DNA of 60,000 nt from Tubulanus polymorphus (GCF_964204645.1 NC_134025.1:22476001-22536000); one strand, 5' to 3'. Positions 11,484 to 26,217 are shown, numbered from the stretch's first letter. Notes: generated by a model not told the origin, from the sequence alone. Made by a program: numbers and translations.

Positions 11484-13892
11484 ATAGCCCCAAATCCCGC
11501 AACCCTTTGTGTTTCAGCGGATTTTAAGTAGCTTTATCATAATTACAACAAAAAGAAATATTTGAGAGAGACGGTACATATATCAATACCATATGAGTGT
11601 CTTTGGAGCGTGAATTTGTTTACAATTGTTTACAATTAAATAGGAATTTTCTTCATCTTCAATTAGATTACATAAAATGCGGTCTTCTTGTTTTACAGGG
11701 CGGTGACGGCCTTTTTCGAATGATAAATAAGTAGATTATTCGAGAACTTTTTCTTAAACTAGCTAGAGCAGATCTCATGCTCATGCCAACTTGAGTCCGA
11801 CTCGCATTGCAAGGCCGCGACCTACCGCCCAAGTGCTTGATAAAGATATATTGGCCTAAGCTGATCATTAGCAAGCTTTGTCTGGTACTGGCCGTCGACA
11901 ACAGTCCTATCAGTAATGCGGCCATTGTTATATCGCTATTAATCAACACGAATATATATGAACTTGCAAAACAAGTCTGCATTCATCCAGTCATTCCATC
12001 ACGTAACTAGCTAATAGTTTAGGGGCTCTAGACCCCAGTTTGTGATGGGGTAGCGTGATAAAGGTTATGCGAGATTATTTGAGAGGGCGAGGTGATCAGT
12101 GATCGATAGGGAGAACCTACATGGGATTTTGGCTGTGGGAAAAAAGTAGAACTACACTGGAGATTTGTCGTCTTTGTGGATGATCCATCCAACACTGCAG
12201 GATATAAAAGGCGCTTCCGGATATAAAAGATTATTTGCCGATAGATTGAAAACCAAAGTCGAACGTGTCTTGAATTAAAATACCATATAATCAAATGATT
12301 TGATCAAGCAATTCACGTGATTCTGATTCGAGTCTAGTTTGAATTTAAAGCCTAAAATCAGTCTTCTTCCTGGAGGCTCGACGAAAACAAGTACTCATAG
12401 AACAAGAAAACTGTTTGACGCCTTGAAAAATACCACGTAGGCTATATTTCTTAATATTGTCAACTAAATAATATAATACAAATTATGTTATATATTGATG
12501 ACGTGCACTTCCTCTCAAAAGTAATCATTAAAATCTATCAAAAATAGAATAAGACGTATGAATTGTAATTGATTACAAAATATACACCATATTTCACAAT
12601 TGAATTTGTCATTTTGAAACGCCAATGTTGATGACTCACAGAAAACCCACAAATTAATACGCATACTATATATGTTGTATATGAACATTATTGCAACGGT
12701 TTTTACGGCGTCAAAAAAGCTGCAGTACCTCGCTAGCTATCTTGGAGCAGTTACACAATATATAAGCATCGGTGAGTAATTTGTTTCTGCAATACAATAA
12801 CAGATTGCAGCGTTAACGACACCGATGAGACTGATTGTTCATTTGCATAAACGAGTTCTCGGCGAGCGTACGGTCGAATAAGCACTGATTTACCGGAATG
12901 TCGAAATGTATCACTGCGTCGTATGCCTCTCCAGGTATCAAGTCACACTAAAACAAGAGCGCGTTGACGAATTCATTTTCTTAAAGAGTAGACGATGAAA
13001 ATTGATTCGGCGATGTCGAAATAACCATGCATCCATAAAAAACGATTCATTTCAAATCAGTCTGAGTGTGAGGCAGAATAAAGATTTTCGACTGGATGTT
13101 CGTAAAACCTACCAGGAATTAGAAATTACAGCGGTCACAATTTTTGCAGTTTTTCCAAGTATTCCGGTGGAGGAAAATACATACATCAGGAAATGTATGA
13201 GATAATTGATGAAATTTAGTCAGAAGACTGTCTGGACGTTAAGTATATCCTACAATTAGTTTTATGTGCAATTCTCGTCTTGGAATTTCAAAAAATTGGA
13301 AATCCCCCATAAATCTATCCCGATCGATATCATGATATAAATGCTCAACTGACGATATCTGAGAAAATTAGAACGTCTGAAAGCAAAAAGAGACAATCTC
13401 CACGCCCGAAATAAGACGCATTCTGAGAAAATGAGAAGATTTACTTGTTTAACTCTGGCTGAGCTTTACGGCTGAGATGGGTGCTGAATCATTTAAACTA
13501 CCCAGCTTCGTCAGACATGAACAAGATAAGAAAGCAATTAATAGTGATTTATTTGAACGGATCTCGCTCAAAAACGAGTTTCTCCGCTGAACGAGGATTA
13601 TTTTTGGTACTGACTACGGATACTAAGTGCTGTACCTATTCACCGAAACTTCCCCATGTCTTGAATCTGAAACATTGAGGGCTATAGAGACATATAGGGA
13701 AACTCCTGAATGGGCCTGGCCCATAGATTTCGACAATGTATTTACTACAGTTTAGTTCTTTCGACGGTTTCTGCACTTCCACAAATACGTTTTCAAACTT
13801 TGATTGATAACCAACAATTATGGAATTGGTAGGGGGAGTCCAAGGTGGTAAATTTGAAGGTCTAGAAAATTTCTAACACAAAAAATCCTTAA

Positions 13893-14694
13893 AGGCTGGC
13901 TTATGCCGACAAGCGACGCGACGCCTACCGACTCCTACCGATGCAACTGAGAGCAACCGCGATCGCAGCCCAGCTTATGTCGACTGCGCTCCGATTCGCA
14001 GCAACTGAGGCCGACTAGCGGGATATGAGATCCTCCCAGTTGCTTCCCTGCTTATGTCGGTGGCGATTACTAGCAACTGCAACGGCTTAAATGGTCACGT
14101 GATAAGCATTTTGAGAATAAATTTGAATTATTAGGAAATATATTTCTATTAGAAAAGCTATTTCTTTAAGACTTTGATCTTTCTGATTCTGTTTTGAATA
14201 CGAAGTGCTAGCGACATCTATAAAGATGGCCGCTCACACCATAATTCTACCAATTTCGTTTCTAGATCTTCGGTCCAGTCCTCTGCCGTGCTGAAGGTTT
14301 GGTTTACGTTTTGAACTACTTGAATTTGAAAGTTTATGACTAATTACGAATGACGCTGACTAGCGGTGATAATTTGTACTATGTATATGCGGTCTCTCAT
14401 TGGCTGGAACCCCTGCGCTCAGTTCCGTCGCGTCGCAGATGAGCATATGTCGGCTGCGATCGTAAGCAACTGCCCGCCTACCGTATGCCGGAGTAGAACA
14501 TGGGCAACTAGCCGGATACGGCTTGCGACGAGTCGGTAGGCGTCGGTAGGCGTCGCGTTGCCGTCGCAAGCCGGCTGATGTCGAACCGATTGAGGAGCAA
14601 CTGGCGGCCTCTCGTAGGCCGCTAGTTGCCGCTAATCGGCGATAAACCCAGTTGTGTCGGTAGGCGTCGCGTTGCTTGTCGACATAAGCCAGCC
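13893..14694. mobile_element. 802-bp TTAA-flanked non-autonomous transposon
   Basis: TTAA at 13889-13892 and 14695-14698 flank ends beginning AGGCTGGCTTATG and ending CATAAGCCAGCC. The inverted repeats extend about 40 bp through GACAAGC-ACGCGACGCC-TACCGAC with one or two mismatches. The motif GTCGGTAGGCGTCGCGTTGC recurs inside the right half. TTAA targets are typical of piggyBac and Kolobok superfamilies. The 139-codon minus frame inside is a by-product of the repeats. Confidence 0.85.
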
Positions 14695-14827
14695 TTAAGT
14701 GACCTCTTTCAATTAAGGTGATTATAAAACAAAAAGAAGTGGTATCTTCTCGTGCAAAATGATGAAAATACAATGGCATCGTCTCCCTCGATTAAAAAGG
14801 CTTCAATTAAAATTTAATTAAGAAGGT

Positions 14828-15131
14828 ACGGAGGCATCCTGGGGACATTAAAAAAACTTTTTCGAGGTTAATTCTGAGTTAGTAACTCGGAATAAACTAG
14901 TTTTAACAGTTAAATGTGATTTTTGGAGATTTATTCCGAGTTTGTAACTCGGAATAAACTAGTTTTCACAGTTAAATGTGATTTTTGGAGATTTATTCGG
15001 AGTTTGTAACTCGGAATAAACTAGTTTTCTCAGTTAAATGCGATTTTTGGAAAATAGTTTATTCCGAGTTACTAACTCGGAAACAACCTCGAAAATTTTT
15101 TTTTATAGATATATCCTCAGGACGCTTCCGT
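14828..15131. mobile_element. 304-bp MITE with exact 8-bp TSD and internal 62-bp tandem repeat
   Basis: AAGAAGGT occurs at 14820-14827 and again at 15132-15139. Ends ACGGAGGCATCCTG and CAGGACGCTTCCGT are inverted repeats, and pairing extends inward past TTTTCGAGGTT. The centre has three 62-bp units starting at 14883, 14945 and 15007 (TAACTCGGAATAAACTAG each). Unit junctions form hairpins, for example TTATTCCGAGTT/AACTCGGAATAA at 14931-14957. An 8-bp duplication suits hAT, P or Merlin superfamilies. Confidence 0.85.
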
Positions 15132-18100
15132 AAGAAGGTCATTAAAAGATTTTAATATTCATTCACAATAAAAAATCAGATGTGCAATCATTAGATGTTC
15201 AAAACATATGATGTGCTGTTCAGTATTCCTCGGCGTAAATTACCAATGTTTGGTGCTTCTACTTTTTCTCAGGATCATTGTTTACAACATTGTATTTCAT
15301 AAAGTCTCAACTGAATCCACCTCGCGGCAAGGCGTACAAATAGGCCCTAAAATTGATAGTGGACCCCCTCCGTTTGTTGATCCCTAGATCCGCCTAAATG
15401 TGTATATACGAATAATTCTAAAGAAGTGACAGTCTATAAACATTTGTTCACATAATTTCTCATTTCTACGATCATAATTGCTATGGACAAGTAACAGAAT
15501 ATTTCACATCTTTATCAGTGACATTCTGTTCAATTCGATTAACACTTGGCACAATTCATACGTTTTCTTTTGACACGCTCCTCTGGGTCATGCAAATTAT
15601 ACCAAACATGAATATTTCAAATTAAAAATCATTCGTTTTTATACATGGTACAACGATCTCTATTTATATATGCATTAGATGATAAATAACGCGCGAATAA
15701 ATCAATATCTATATATCGATACATTACTGATCACATCTTTTTCAGACAAGCCGTTAAATATTTATACCTACAACACAACAAAAAGAAAACATAAATTATT
15801 GTTAACTCCATCATAGTATCAGAATCTTTTATAATACACATTACATGCATTTCCAATAAATGAAAAGCGTTAATCAGATGGTATCAGATTCACATTTTCA
15901 ATGTTGCTTCGGCCAATGTGTGGGAAATTTGGCACCGCAAAAAAACTGAACGCGCTGAAAATTCTTCAGTGATCAACTTGACACTAATTTGACAGGCTAA
16001 CCTTCCAATTAGCCCAGGTTTTCGTGTTACCAATTACCAGAAACTAATCTAGTTCCTGCCACAACGCATCAACTCAAGCTAAAACTAATACTATCCAATC
16101 GCTGTCAATTCTGTGGAAATATTTTTTACAGGTATCACACGTTCTGACCATCAATATCGCCTGTGAAGTTTTCTTTCTTTGGTCTTCGTTAAACTACTTC
16201 CGTATACGTTAAACTTGACCGGAGTCGAATTTGTTCATTTTCGATAAGCTAAATCTGATGGAGCCACATCTAACAAAACTTTCTTCTCGAACTGGGAAAC
16301 TAGGAGGGGGGGGGGGGTTGGTGGGATATACATGTACATGGCCCGGGTTGGAAGAGGTGATAGCAGATTTGGAAAAGAAACACTATATATCAAGTTAAGA
16401 ACTTACCGCCCCACCCCTCCCCGCTTCGTGTTTCCAAGCCAGAAGAAACAGAAAATTCTAAGCGATTTAGAAGTGCTAATCAGGGAGGATTTGATCAGGG
16501 GTCTGTAGTTAATGCGCTTGTTCGATCAGGGGGTATGTCAGACACATGTACTACATAGCTTCTCGCAGTGATTCATCCAAATCCCGCTTTGCATATAGTA
16601 TAGTCTGTTTAATCTTCAGATTAAGAGTAAGATTTATCTGTCCGCAGGATGTAAACACACAAAGCGTTCAGCCATTTCTATTCTATTTCTATTAACGTCT
16701 AGATATGCAGTGCCTTGCAGTCGTAGGCTTATAACAAGGTTATTATAGGAGGTTCACGTAGTACGTAACAGATCCAGATTTATTAATGCTACATGACACA
16801 TGCTACAATTCATATCACAATAAACGATACAAGGATGAAACGTGGATGACAATAGAATCTCCAGCCCGCTCAATCCGCGTCGAGACATCTCTTTGTTTCA
16901 GCGGCGAATCATGCATGACACACAGATTCATTGAAATCGAGATGATTGAGGTTAGAACCTATATGAAAATCCGAATTTACAATTTACTCAGTTTCGATAT
17001 TATCAATATAACCGGGATTTCTCCCGTTACGCCGAAATCACGGAGAATGCATGGATACTTCAGAGAATGAGGTTATACTAGGCAAATGTCAAACATGAAA
17101 CATTCGCCAATTTCCTACGCATACAATTTTCCCTACACGATCAGAAAATTACGATATTTCATTGATTGATTGATGGAACTGTGCCACCTTGTTATATTCA
17201 GCAAAAATTTTCGTATACTTAATTGGCCGCTATATAATTACGTACGTCAAATGGTATACATAGATGTAAATAATCAGTATATGGACTTGTAATTGTTCGG
17301 TAATATGCTGCACATTCAGACAACAGATAAATCAACCAGTAGAAATATATGGCTGTCCATCTGTCATCAAGTATGAAGTAACGGGTAAATAAGATTTCAA
17401 AGCATCATCAGAAATCATAGATTGTCACCAATAACGATGCGTTCCAGTGAGCCCGGTTGCGAAAACATGACAAATTGTTTATCTTAACTTCAAATCGGAA
17501 ATAATCGTAAACTGTGAATAAAGAATAGAAAGGGCGCGCACTTATGATGTCAGGTAAAAATGCCATTGGTAAATAAAACCCAAATGGTCTTGAAAACTGG
17601 CTAAAATTCAAAGTCAATTCCTGATATATCATGAACATCACTGATTCTTAAGTAAGATTTAACTCACAAAATGTGCAATTTGGACAAAATTTCGAAAATA
17701 TGAAGACATAGGGGTGACCTTTCAAAAGGTTTAAACGGAAAAAGGCCTTCGAAAGCGGAACTCCATAATGTTGTGTCTATGCCCCTGATGGTATCGCATG
17801 CGTATAGGAATGCGGCGTTAATTTCACAGCTTATAGAGTGGAATTACGTGTACATTTGCTATTGAATTTTTTTTACATCCTCCTCCCTCGACTGTGAATC
17901 CAGCTTAAGATCCCATCCATCATCTCTGTCTAGCGAGCTTTAACTGTGTAGTTCTGCGTATCTCTCCTATACAGCACCATCTTCTGCTGAAGCATGGCAA
18001 TGAAATTTCTTAAGCTGGAAGAATGTAATAGTGTGTGTATGAAAATGGTATGATATGAGAATGGAGTTTTATTCGACAAAATCATAACTAACAATCAAAC

Positions 18101-20439
18101 TTAAAACAGAAAATTCATAAGTTTCATCTATAGCCAAAGTATTATTGGGACAACCTGTCATGAACTCAGCAACATGGTAGATTTCAGCGAAATTCCCAAT
18201 TCTCCCTATACATCATTAGTTTAAAAATCAAACATATCCCCAAATGAATCCGTACATTGAATAACATAGTCAAACACTCGTTTATACGCAGCAGTCTCCT
18301 CTCTCCATGGGACACTTATCGCCCAGCGGAATTTTAATCCATCATGTCTCGTCTGCTCGGAGCTCTTTTCAGTCTGCGGAATCAGCATGTGCACAGATGT
18401 CCCCTACGATTCTGGATTCGTATTAATGGCAAATCGCATCCATCACTGAAGGCTAACCTGCCAAAATGAATTCATCATATTCACCGCATGCAATCTATTG
18501 GAAAATAATAGCTGGTACGCCACTAATTTCGCCTTTTCAGTGACGTGCTGGAGGAGGCCAGCAATCGTTACATAGAAGCTATACTATCTGGACCGCTGTC
18601 TGAGCAATAAACCCACACCATCTGTACCCAGTGGTCAGTCAATCTGTCGCTGAACCCATGAGTTCTGTCAACATCGCCGTTAAACACTTAACTATCTATC
18701 TGAAATTGATTTAGCAGTGAGGACAACCGACCCAGACCCCATAAATCAAACATTGCTCGCAGTATATTCCCCTAATAAAACCCGAAGTCTGAATAACAGT
18801 ATCACATGGTGTGATATAATAACTGTGCTATGCAGCCCATCACATTCCCAGATAGCTGAATATAATCATAAAGGAATTAAATCCTTTTATGTCTACGTTG
18901 ATTTCGTATTGTCAATTTCTCCATGCATATAGAATCGAACAATTTATTTCAAAAGCGACAGAAGGGAATTATTATACTTCTTGCAACACAAGGTGATAAT
19001 TTGGATGTTGCAAATTTTGAATCAACCGTGCAATTTAACTGACGATACAGCCGCCATTGATATTAATCAACTAATAACACACATCACAGCGCAAAGTTGC
19101 AGATCAACATTGTGCGAAGACAAAAACTAAACGTTTAATGACAACAGCGACACGCGGCAGGATATAATGGTCACCAGTGGTCATCCTGATTACTTCATGC
19201 ATCTGCATAAATTATAAACGAAGATGCAGCTGGCCACAAATTTGATGAAAGGACTTTTTTAAGATGGCTTTCATTAGCCCCTGAAAGTGGCGTATTTTTT
19301 AGGTCTATGAGAGATACTAGCCAATTAGTGCAAACGTGTAGGAGCCTCATTTGAGTGGATGATGTACAGATTAGGTGGATATCTCGGTGTGCGAGTCTTG
19401 TTTTTCGGAATTGTGGATAATCCAGACATGCAGATGAGACACGATTACAACATTTATAATCATTTCCAGCCCAGTAGGAAACCGACCACAGCTATTTCGC
19501 TATCTTTCTCTTACTCTCTATTTCTCTCTACTATTTCGCAGCGTATCTAGAATGTAGTATGGAAATTTTTCTGATCTGAAACTTATACCGACGACTGATA
19601 TAGAGAAGCGGATAGTAATAATTTGCTCTTAATTCTAAAACAATGGAAGCAACTGAATAAATACAGTTTGCAATACCGAACCAAAAGTGAATTACGGTAA
19701 CTAAAAATAACAGGTTACCGAATACATTTGAGCTATACATACTTATACTTTTGCATGAAACCGGATCGACAGTTACAACATCGTCATATAAACTAATATG
19801 TCCATAGTTTCATGTTAAAAATCACTACGAAGATCAAAGGTTTAGGAATAAAGACTATCATACCTTGTCATTTGCAAGCGGTGATCAAAGGGAATTTTGC
19901 CGATATTTCTCATTGTGCCTATGGGTGTTGTCGCTTTTGCTGCGGTGGCAAATGCAGAGTCGAAACGTGATTCACGATGACAAATGCAGATGAAAAATCG
20001 TATTATATACCGGATAATTAATGACAATGATTATCAATTCCGAATCTTTGCTGCAAGAGACTGACTCGAGGGTAGCGAACGAACCCCTAACATTTTCGGT
20101 CAGATTAAGTCAGATTAAAAAGATTCGAGTTAAGATAGTTTGAAATTTTGATGCAATTTTCATGTTTTATTTTGGAAAATGAAAAGTAATCCTTTCTCAA
20201 ATGATTTATTCGGGTACTAAAATCATATTTAAGATCCGTCCTTTTTCCAATTGGAAAGTGCCGATTTTCACGTAAAATGAGCCCGTTCTCTCGAATAAAA
20301 GTTCGGCACGGGCCTGCTGTTAGTAGATCATCAGATAAGAACAGATATGATTTCGAATTCAAATTTGTTCCTTACATTTATTTACAAATTATCATAAATA
20401 TATTAGTATTATTATTTTATTTCTTATTTTTTATTTCTT

Positions 20440-20540
20440 ATGCATGTACCTATTAATCTATAAAATTATATCTAAAGAAATTATATTAATAATCTTGTAC
20501 ATATAATGAATAAATAAATCATTCATTCATTCATTCATTA
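20440..20540 (+). mobile_element. Possible non-LTR retrotransposon 3' tail
   Basis: AT-rich text ends GAATAAATAAATC followed by a (ATTC)n run at 20517-20540. Poly-A-signal-like words followed by a short tandem repeat resemble CR1/L2-type LINE ends. No reverse transcriptase is present upstream. Confidence 0.3.
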
Positions 20541-20924
20541 TAAGATGCGATGAGACGCATTTTTGTCATTTCCACTGGTGGTAAGTGTAATTTCCTAAAA
20601 TAAGACTCATCAAATAGACTCAGAGTTATTTCAGATTATTCCAGTTTATCAGTATATAAATATGCATGCATAGTTCGGATATTTCATGTTTGTTTTATTT
20701 GCCTGAGCATAAAAAACGGCATGGTTATTAACTGCTTATTCAACTTATTAGGCGTAGTCGGAAATTGTGATGGTTATTCATCAATTCGTCTATGCATCAA
20801 TATCAACTGATGGTCGATGAGATCGATGATATCTATGCGTATATTTATTGAATGCTCATAATCAGGCACAATTGTATGAATTGCAGGTAAATTACAAAAA
20901 AACGTCCGTTGAAGAACTCACTAG

Positions 20925-21290
20925 TCAAGTTCAAGTTCAAATTTTATTTTGTAGTTGGATCATAACAAACATGCGAAATTAACATGAAATGACGTATCAT
21001 ACAAGGGCGGCTTCCTTTAGATTAGGTTGAAAATTAAGTTTAAAAAATAACCAGTCTCTTGGTCTTTGTGCACATAGGTTTCTTAAATTCAAAGGTATTA
21101 GACGACTCCAATCAAACGAGGAACCCACTTCTTTGGCCGGTTGATCATTTTGGGTAAAAACTTCATTCTATATTTATAATCAACATCTATATTGATAGAT
21201 ACTGAAATTTCATCAGTACGCACAACAGCCATCGCAACGTGCCAATGATTCAGCTTAATTAATCTATGCAGGTGAGAAGACATCGTACGG
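20925..21290 (-). mobile_element. Possible LINE 3' fragment, minus strand
   Basis: On the minus strand, AAATAAAATTTGAACTTGAA precedes CTTGACTAGT. Repeated TGAACT after an AATAAA-like word is common at LINE 3' ends. An upstream 61-codon frame ending at 21098 could be the decayed end of an ORF2, but it has no motif I can name. Confidence 0.3.
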
Positions 21291-22205
21291 TGAGTCAGTC
21301 CGCAGTTTTTAGGTCTTTTTGATGATAGTTCAGCAGAGAATGATTCAATTCATCCCTGAAGCTCGGTTGATTCTATGACGGATCCATCAGCGTTTTATCG
21401 CACACATCCAAATAACGCTATTTGTTCGGAGTTCATTCTACTACGGTTTACCATAGACGTATAATCTAGTTTATACCTAATATCTAATCTCCATTTTAGA
21501 GTTCATGGTTATGTTTGACTCCAAGGGTATATACACAGGTTCCGGTCTTCCAAACGGGAACTGGGTTTTAAGGTGGAAGTAGGAAGACTTACATATACAA
21601 AGTGCAAGCAATTACTTGAATATATATACGACAAAACTTTATTAAATTCTGGATAATAATCAATTACATCTAGGGTGTCCAATCCAAGTTTATTCTACAG
21701 CTTTTACTTATTCTGGATGATTATGCGATTGATATATATTCACTTCATTAAAGCATAAAATGGAACCTACTCGCTTCCAATGGCGTTATATACACATGAA
21801 ATGCGGTGACCAATGGATGTCTATACGAGGATTTATTGCCTCACATTTTTCATCGCAACTCGCGCGTTGATGAGGTTTCCGTCTTGGGCATTACCGTTTC
21901 GTTGACATACGATAGCAATTGAATTTGATGCGGTAACCATAGCACCAAACGCTAATATTATTGTCCGAACAAAGAAAATAATGCATTGGCGTAATTAATG
22001 ATAAATATTTACCTAAGAGTACAGACATGCTACCCGGGAGACAGTTAATATGCCATTTGTTCGCTGCATTTTGATCTTTATTGCTAAGACTGAGGCATGA
22101 ATTTATAGAAAAGAATATGTTCCCAGATTTTGTTTCTGTTTTCTGACGCCGATTGAATTATGTTTATAAACATTGAAACCTATAAAAGGGGTGCTGTGCG
22201 AGTCG

Positions 22206-22363
22206 ATGTGCACCACGTCATCAATATTGGCGTTTAAACATAACAAAATTACAATTGAGAATTTTGGCGTTTATTTTGTAATTAAATGTATTTCAAAACT
22301 CTTATTTTGATACATCTTAATATGTAATTATTTTAGAGAGCATGTGCACTACGTCATCAATAT
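22206..22363. repeat. 22-bp direct repeat pair with CRE half site
   Basis: ATGTGCAC-C-ACGTCATCAATAT at 22206-22227 recurs at 22342-22363 with a single C to T change. The copies are 136 bp apart and both contain ACGTCA, the CREB/ATF half site. Confidence 0.7.
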
Positions 22364-23678
22364 ATGAGGGCTAGACGGTTTGCTGGTCAATTCAATTCAA
22401 TGTATTCGAATCCAAAATAACTTCATTGTTCCTTTAAATCATATGATTCATATTATGATATTATTAATTGTCGACAATATTACCCAATACATTTGTTATA
22501 TTTTCAAGGCCTCAATAAACATCCAAATTAGTTTTCTTGTAAGTAGCTACCCTCAGCTTCGGACATGTATCGAAAAGGATTGTAAATACCTCCTGGGTAA
22601 AAATCCCCTTATTCCCAAATATTCAAAGTAGGAAAAAATCCTAACTTGGTGATTTTCAAGAACATTTCAAAGCAAAATGTTTCTCCAATTTTATTCATTT
22701 GCAATGAGACTGAAATATGTTTGCACTGTGCAATGAAATCTTTCGTTGCGATTAATTCTTAAGCAAACTGTTGAAATAAAATAAATTGTTCATTGGCACC
22801 ATCAAACCACTGCCAGCATTAAGTTTTCCGATGAATCAATCTGTACATAGAACACAACGATAGATAACACGTAGAAGAAGAATCTCACGAAGAATCACTA
22901 AAAAGAAGGTTCAAATATGATGTGAAATCAGCTCTGAAGAACAGATGTTGATTTTAGATGGATAATGTAAATAAATCCTATCCAGGCTGTTCTATTATGT
23001 TTCGAGAGAGGAATCTGAAAACACACATGAAATTTCGAGACTGAATTATGACGGTCGAAAATCTTGAAATCATCTGCCTGTCAAATGAATGCTCTTATGC
23101 TAATCCATTAGCATCGTTTTTGTGAAATTCGGGGGCCACTTGGTGCATATCTCATGTTCCCCCGAAGTCACCCGTACACTTGTGCAGTTCACACTTACGT
23201 TTGCCTATAGCGAAGGGCTATGTATGTATATTTACTATTCGATTGATTCATGAAATATAAATTCAGAGGAATCCAATATGAAAACACGATGAGAGCCTAT
23301 TCATTCAGTCACGTAAGAGGGAAAGACCTTTGTTCCGTGGTCGTCTGTGAAGTCTCGGTAGTGTATAATCGATGTATACTCGTGGTACTCGATTAATAAG
23401 TAAAATTTGTCCATAACATAATCGAAATATAAGCAAACAACCGCGAACGCATTAGCTGAAACTGTTATTGTTATTCATATATTATGACTGAATTGATGAA
23501 ACGAATTATATTAAGTGTGAACGATATGTTTAAGAGCTTGATGGAAACCGTGCTAGTACATAATCGAAGACCAAATTTCTATCAAATTGCATTTCAATTT
23601 TCGCAAAAAAAAAGGTCCACGGTTTTATGCGATGACATACATATATACTGTATTCATTTTTTTTTCAAATAGCACGCG

Positions 23679-23887
23679 CTACTCGTGTTTGAAAAGGGCG
23701 ACGAAATAAATGTGGTATGATTTAGGAAAAAGATGGACGAATATCCATTCCACTATTCGAGATAAGACTATTAAAAACAAATATGATACTGCAAGAAACA
23801 CGAAAAAGATCGAATCCTTATAGGTACCAGACGTCGGAGGTGTAGTGATATAGGTTGCTGATAGATTTCCAGGTGTAGTGGATGATG
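23679..23887 (-). CDS. Possible terminal exon of an unknown membrane protein
   Basis: After an acceptor-like CTCATTTACAG, the frame is open for 68 codons to TAG at 23679. It starts with a Ser/Thr/Pro stretch (STTPGNLSATYITTPPTSG), followed by a hydrophobic segment (IFFVFLAVSYLFLIVLSRI) and a short aromatic, basic tail. That layout resembles a stalk plus membrane anchor. No upstream exon was convincingly linked, no poly-A signal was seen, and I recognise no family. It may be chance. Confidence 0.25.
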
Positions 23888-25043
23888 CTGTAAATGAGTC
23901 AGCAAAGTAGTCCAATGCAGATGCACATTGAATCATTCAAGTATAGCTTTTAATCAGTTTCAGTTCGTTGTAATAGGTCAAAATTTGGAACATCATAGGA
24001 ATGTAGCAACCTAGAAAACATTTTTAAATTTTCTGGTTTCATATCGTTTTTTTCTTTAAATCTAGCCAAGCTTTAACTTAAACTGAATTCAGACTGGAAT
24101 TAACTCCGTGGGTTAAATGAATGGACTATATATAACGAATACTCAGTCCATGGTAAAACTGGCGAGAATCTTAAAATGGAAGAAAATTCTATTCATCCAC
24201 GATAATCCGGGACGATAATAGTATTACATCAGACGAATTGCATTGATGAAGCCAAAAGGGACCAGTAGTATTAATAGCTGTTGTTGATGGGGTTCTGGTG
24301 GTTTGTTTGGTAATTGTGGCGGCAAGAGTGTAAATAGCAATGTATAAACACCTTGACAATGTTTTCCACCTTTCTTCTTTTCTATTTTGAAATATCTTAA
24401 GATGATGTCGGATGAAAAATGAAACGCAAACATAATGTATAGATATATACGACCGACCATATTTTTCCTGTCCTCTTCAAACCTGATAGGCAAATTTGTC
24501 ATCAGCAAATCCATTACCTCGTTGAGATCAATTTTGACGGCTGCCAACCTCCAGATTGGAATTTGTTCGGTATAATTTTGATTGAAGTATGATGAAAGAT
24601 GATGTTAAATCGATCAGGAAATCAAAAACACTTAGTATGGTAACTCCTGAAATATTTGCAGACTTGCAGGAAATCAGTTGAATTGCTTTCCCTAACTTAC
24701 CACGAATTCATGGCCGTGATAATAAGACGAAGGCGAATGCGCCTCAATTGTGCTTCCCTAAATCAAATCGCCAAGTTAGAATGAGCGTAGAAGTGGGTTA
24801 GGGCACTTTATGTCAACCAAATTCGATCAAATTCAGGCTGATTGAACCATGAAATTTGCATCAGCCTCGGGCAAAGATGTTACAATGAAACAACGGTTTA
24901 CCGGTTGAAACTATTTCACGCATCTGAACTGTGCTCTTGTAAAAAGCCACGCATTTTTATATAGAGCAAGGATAAGCTTTTGTGAGCGGTTCTCTCTCTC
25001 CAGCAGAAAACATTCGATAGCATTCGGAATATACAAACTAGTC

Positions 25044-25888
<845 letters not shown>

Positions 25889-26217
25889 GGGGGAAGAAAT
25901 CAATGATGTGAATGAATGACTTACCTGCTAATCTCAGTATATGTACAGATAAAGCTTATCTGATTTCATTCCTCTATAAACAATCATCCCAATGTACATG
26001 GCTGCCTGGGTGATTCGGAGGTTTTCTGAAGTATATTAACAGGTAATTTCCATCGTAGGCTCACCGGCTACTCAACTTCATTTACATGATTTACACTGCG
26101 CTCGTGTATTCACGGGGCGAAAGAATTTTCGATACAACTTTTACCAGATTGTTTTCGAAAAATCGGCACAGGAATCGAGATAACCGCCCAGAAACCCTTA
26201 AACACCCATGATGATTC

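Larger units (their letters stand above)
4515..13892. other. Intergenic stretch without recognised genes
   Basis: Apart from the elements listed separately, I see AT-rich DNA with short open frames of no recognisable content. The region 4550-4620 downstream of the MLK-like stop is GT-rich 3' UTR-like sequence. The stretches 5480-7466, 7852-9282 and 11,484-13,892 hold nothing I can name. Confidence 0.6.
15140..23678. other. Intergenic stretch without recognised genes
   Basis: AT-rich DNA with no exon I can support. There is a G13 run near 16306-16318, a possible LINE tail near 20.5 kb and another at 20.9-21.3 kb, and a direct repeat at 22.2 kb. Open frames are short and look random. Confidence 0.6.

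Noticed and set aside
14360-14779. 139-codon minus-strand frame
   Set aside because: It is generated by the GC-rich inverted repeats of the 802-bp TTAA element and runs past its end.
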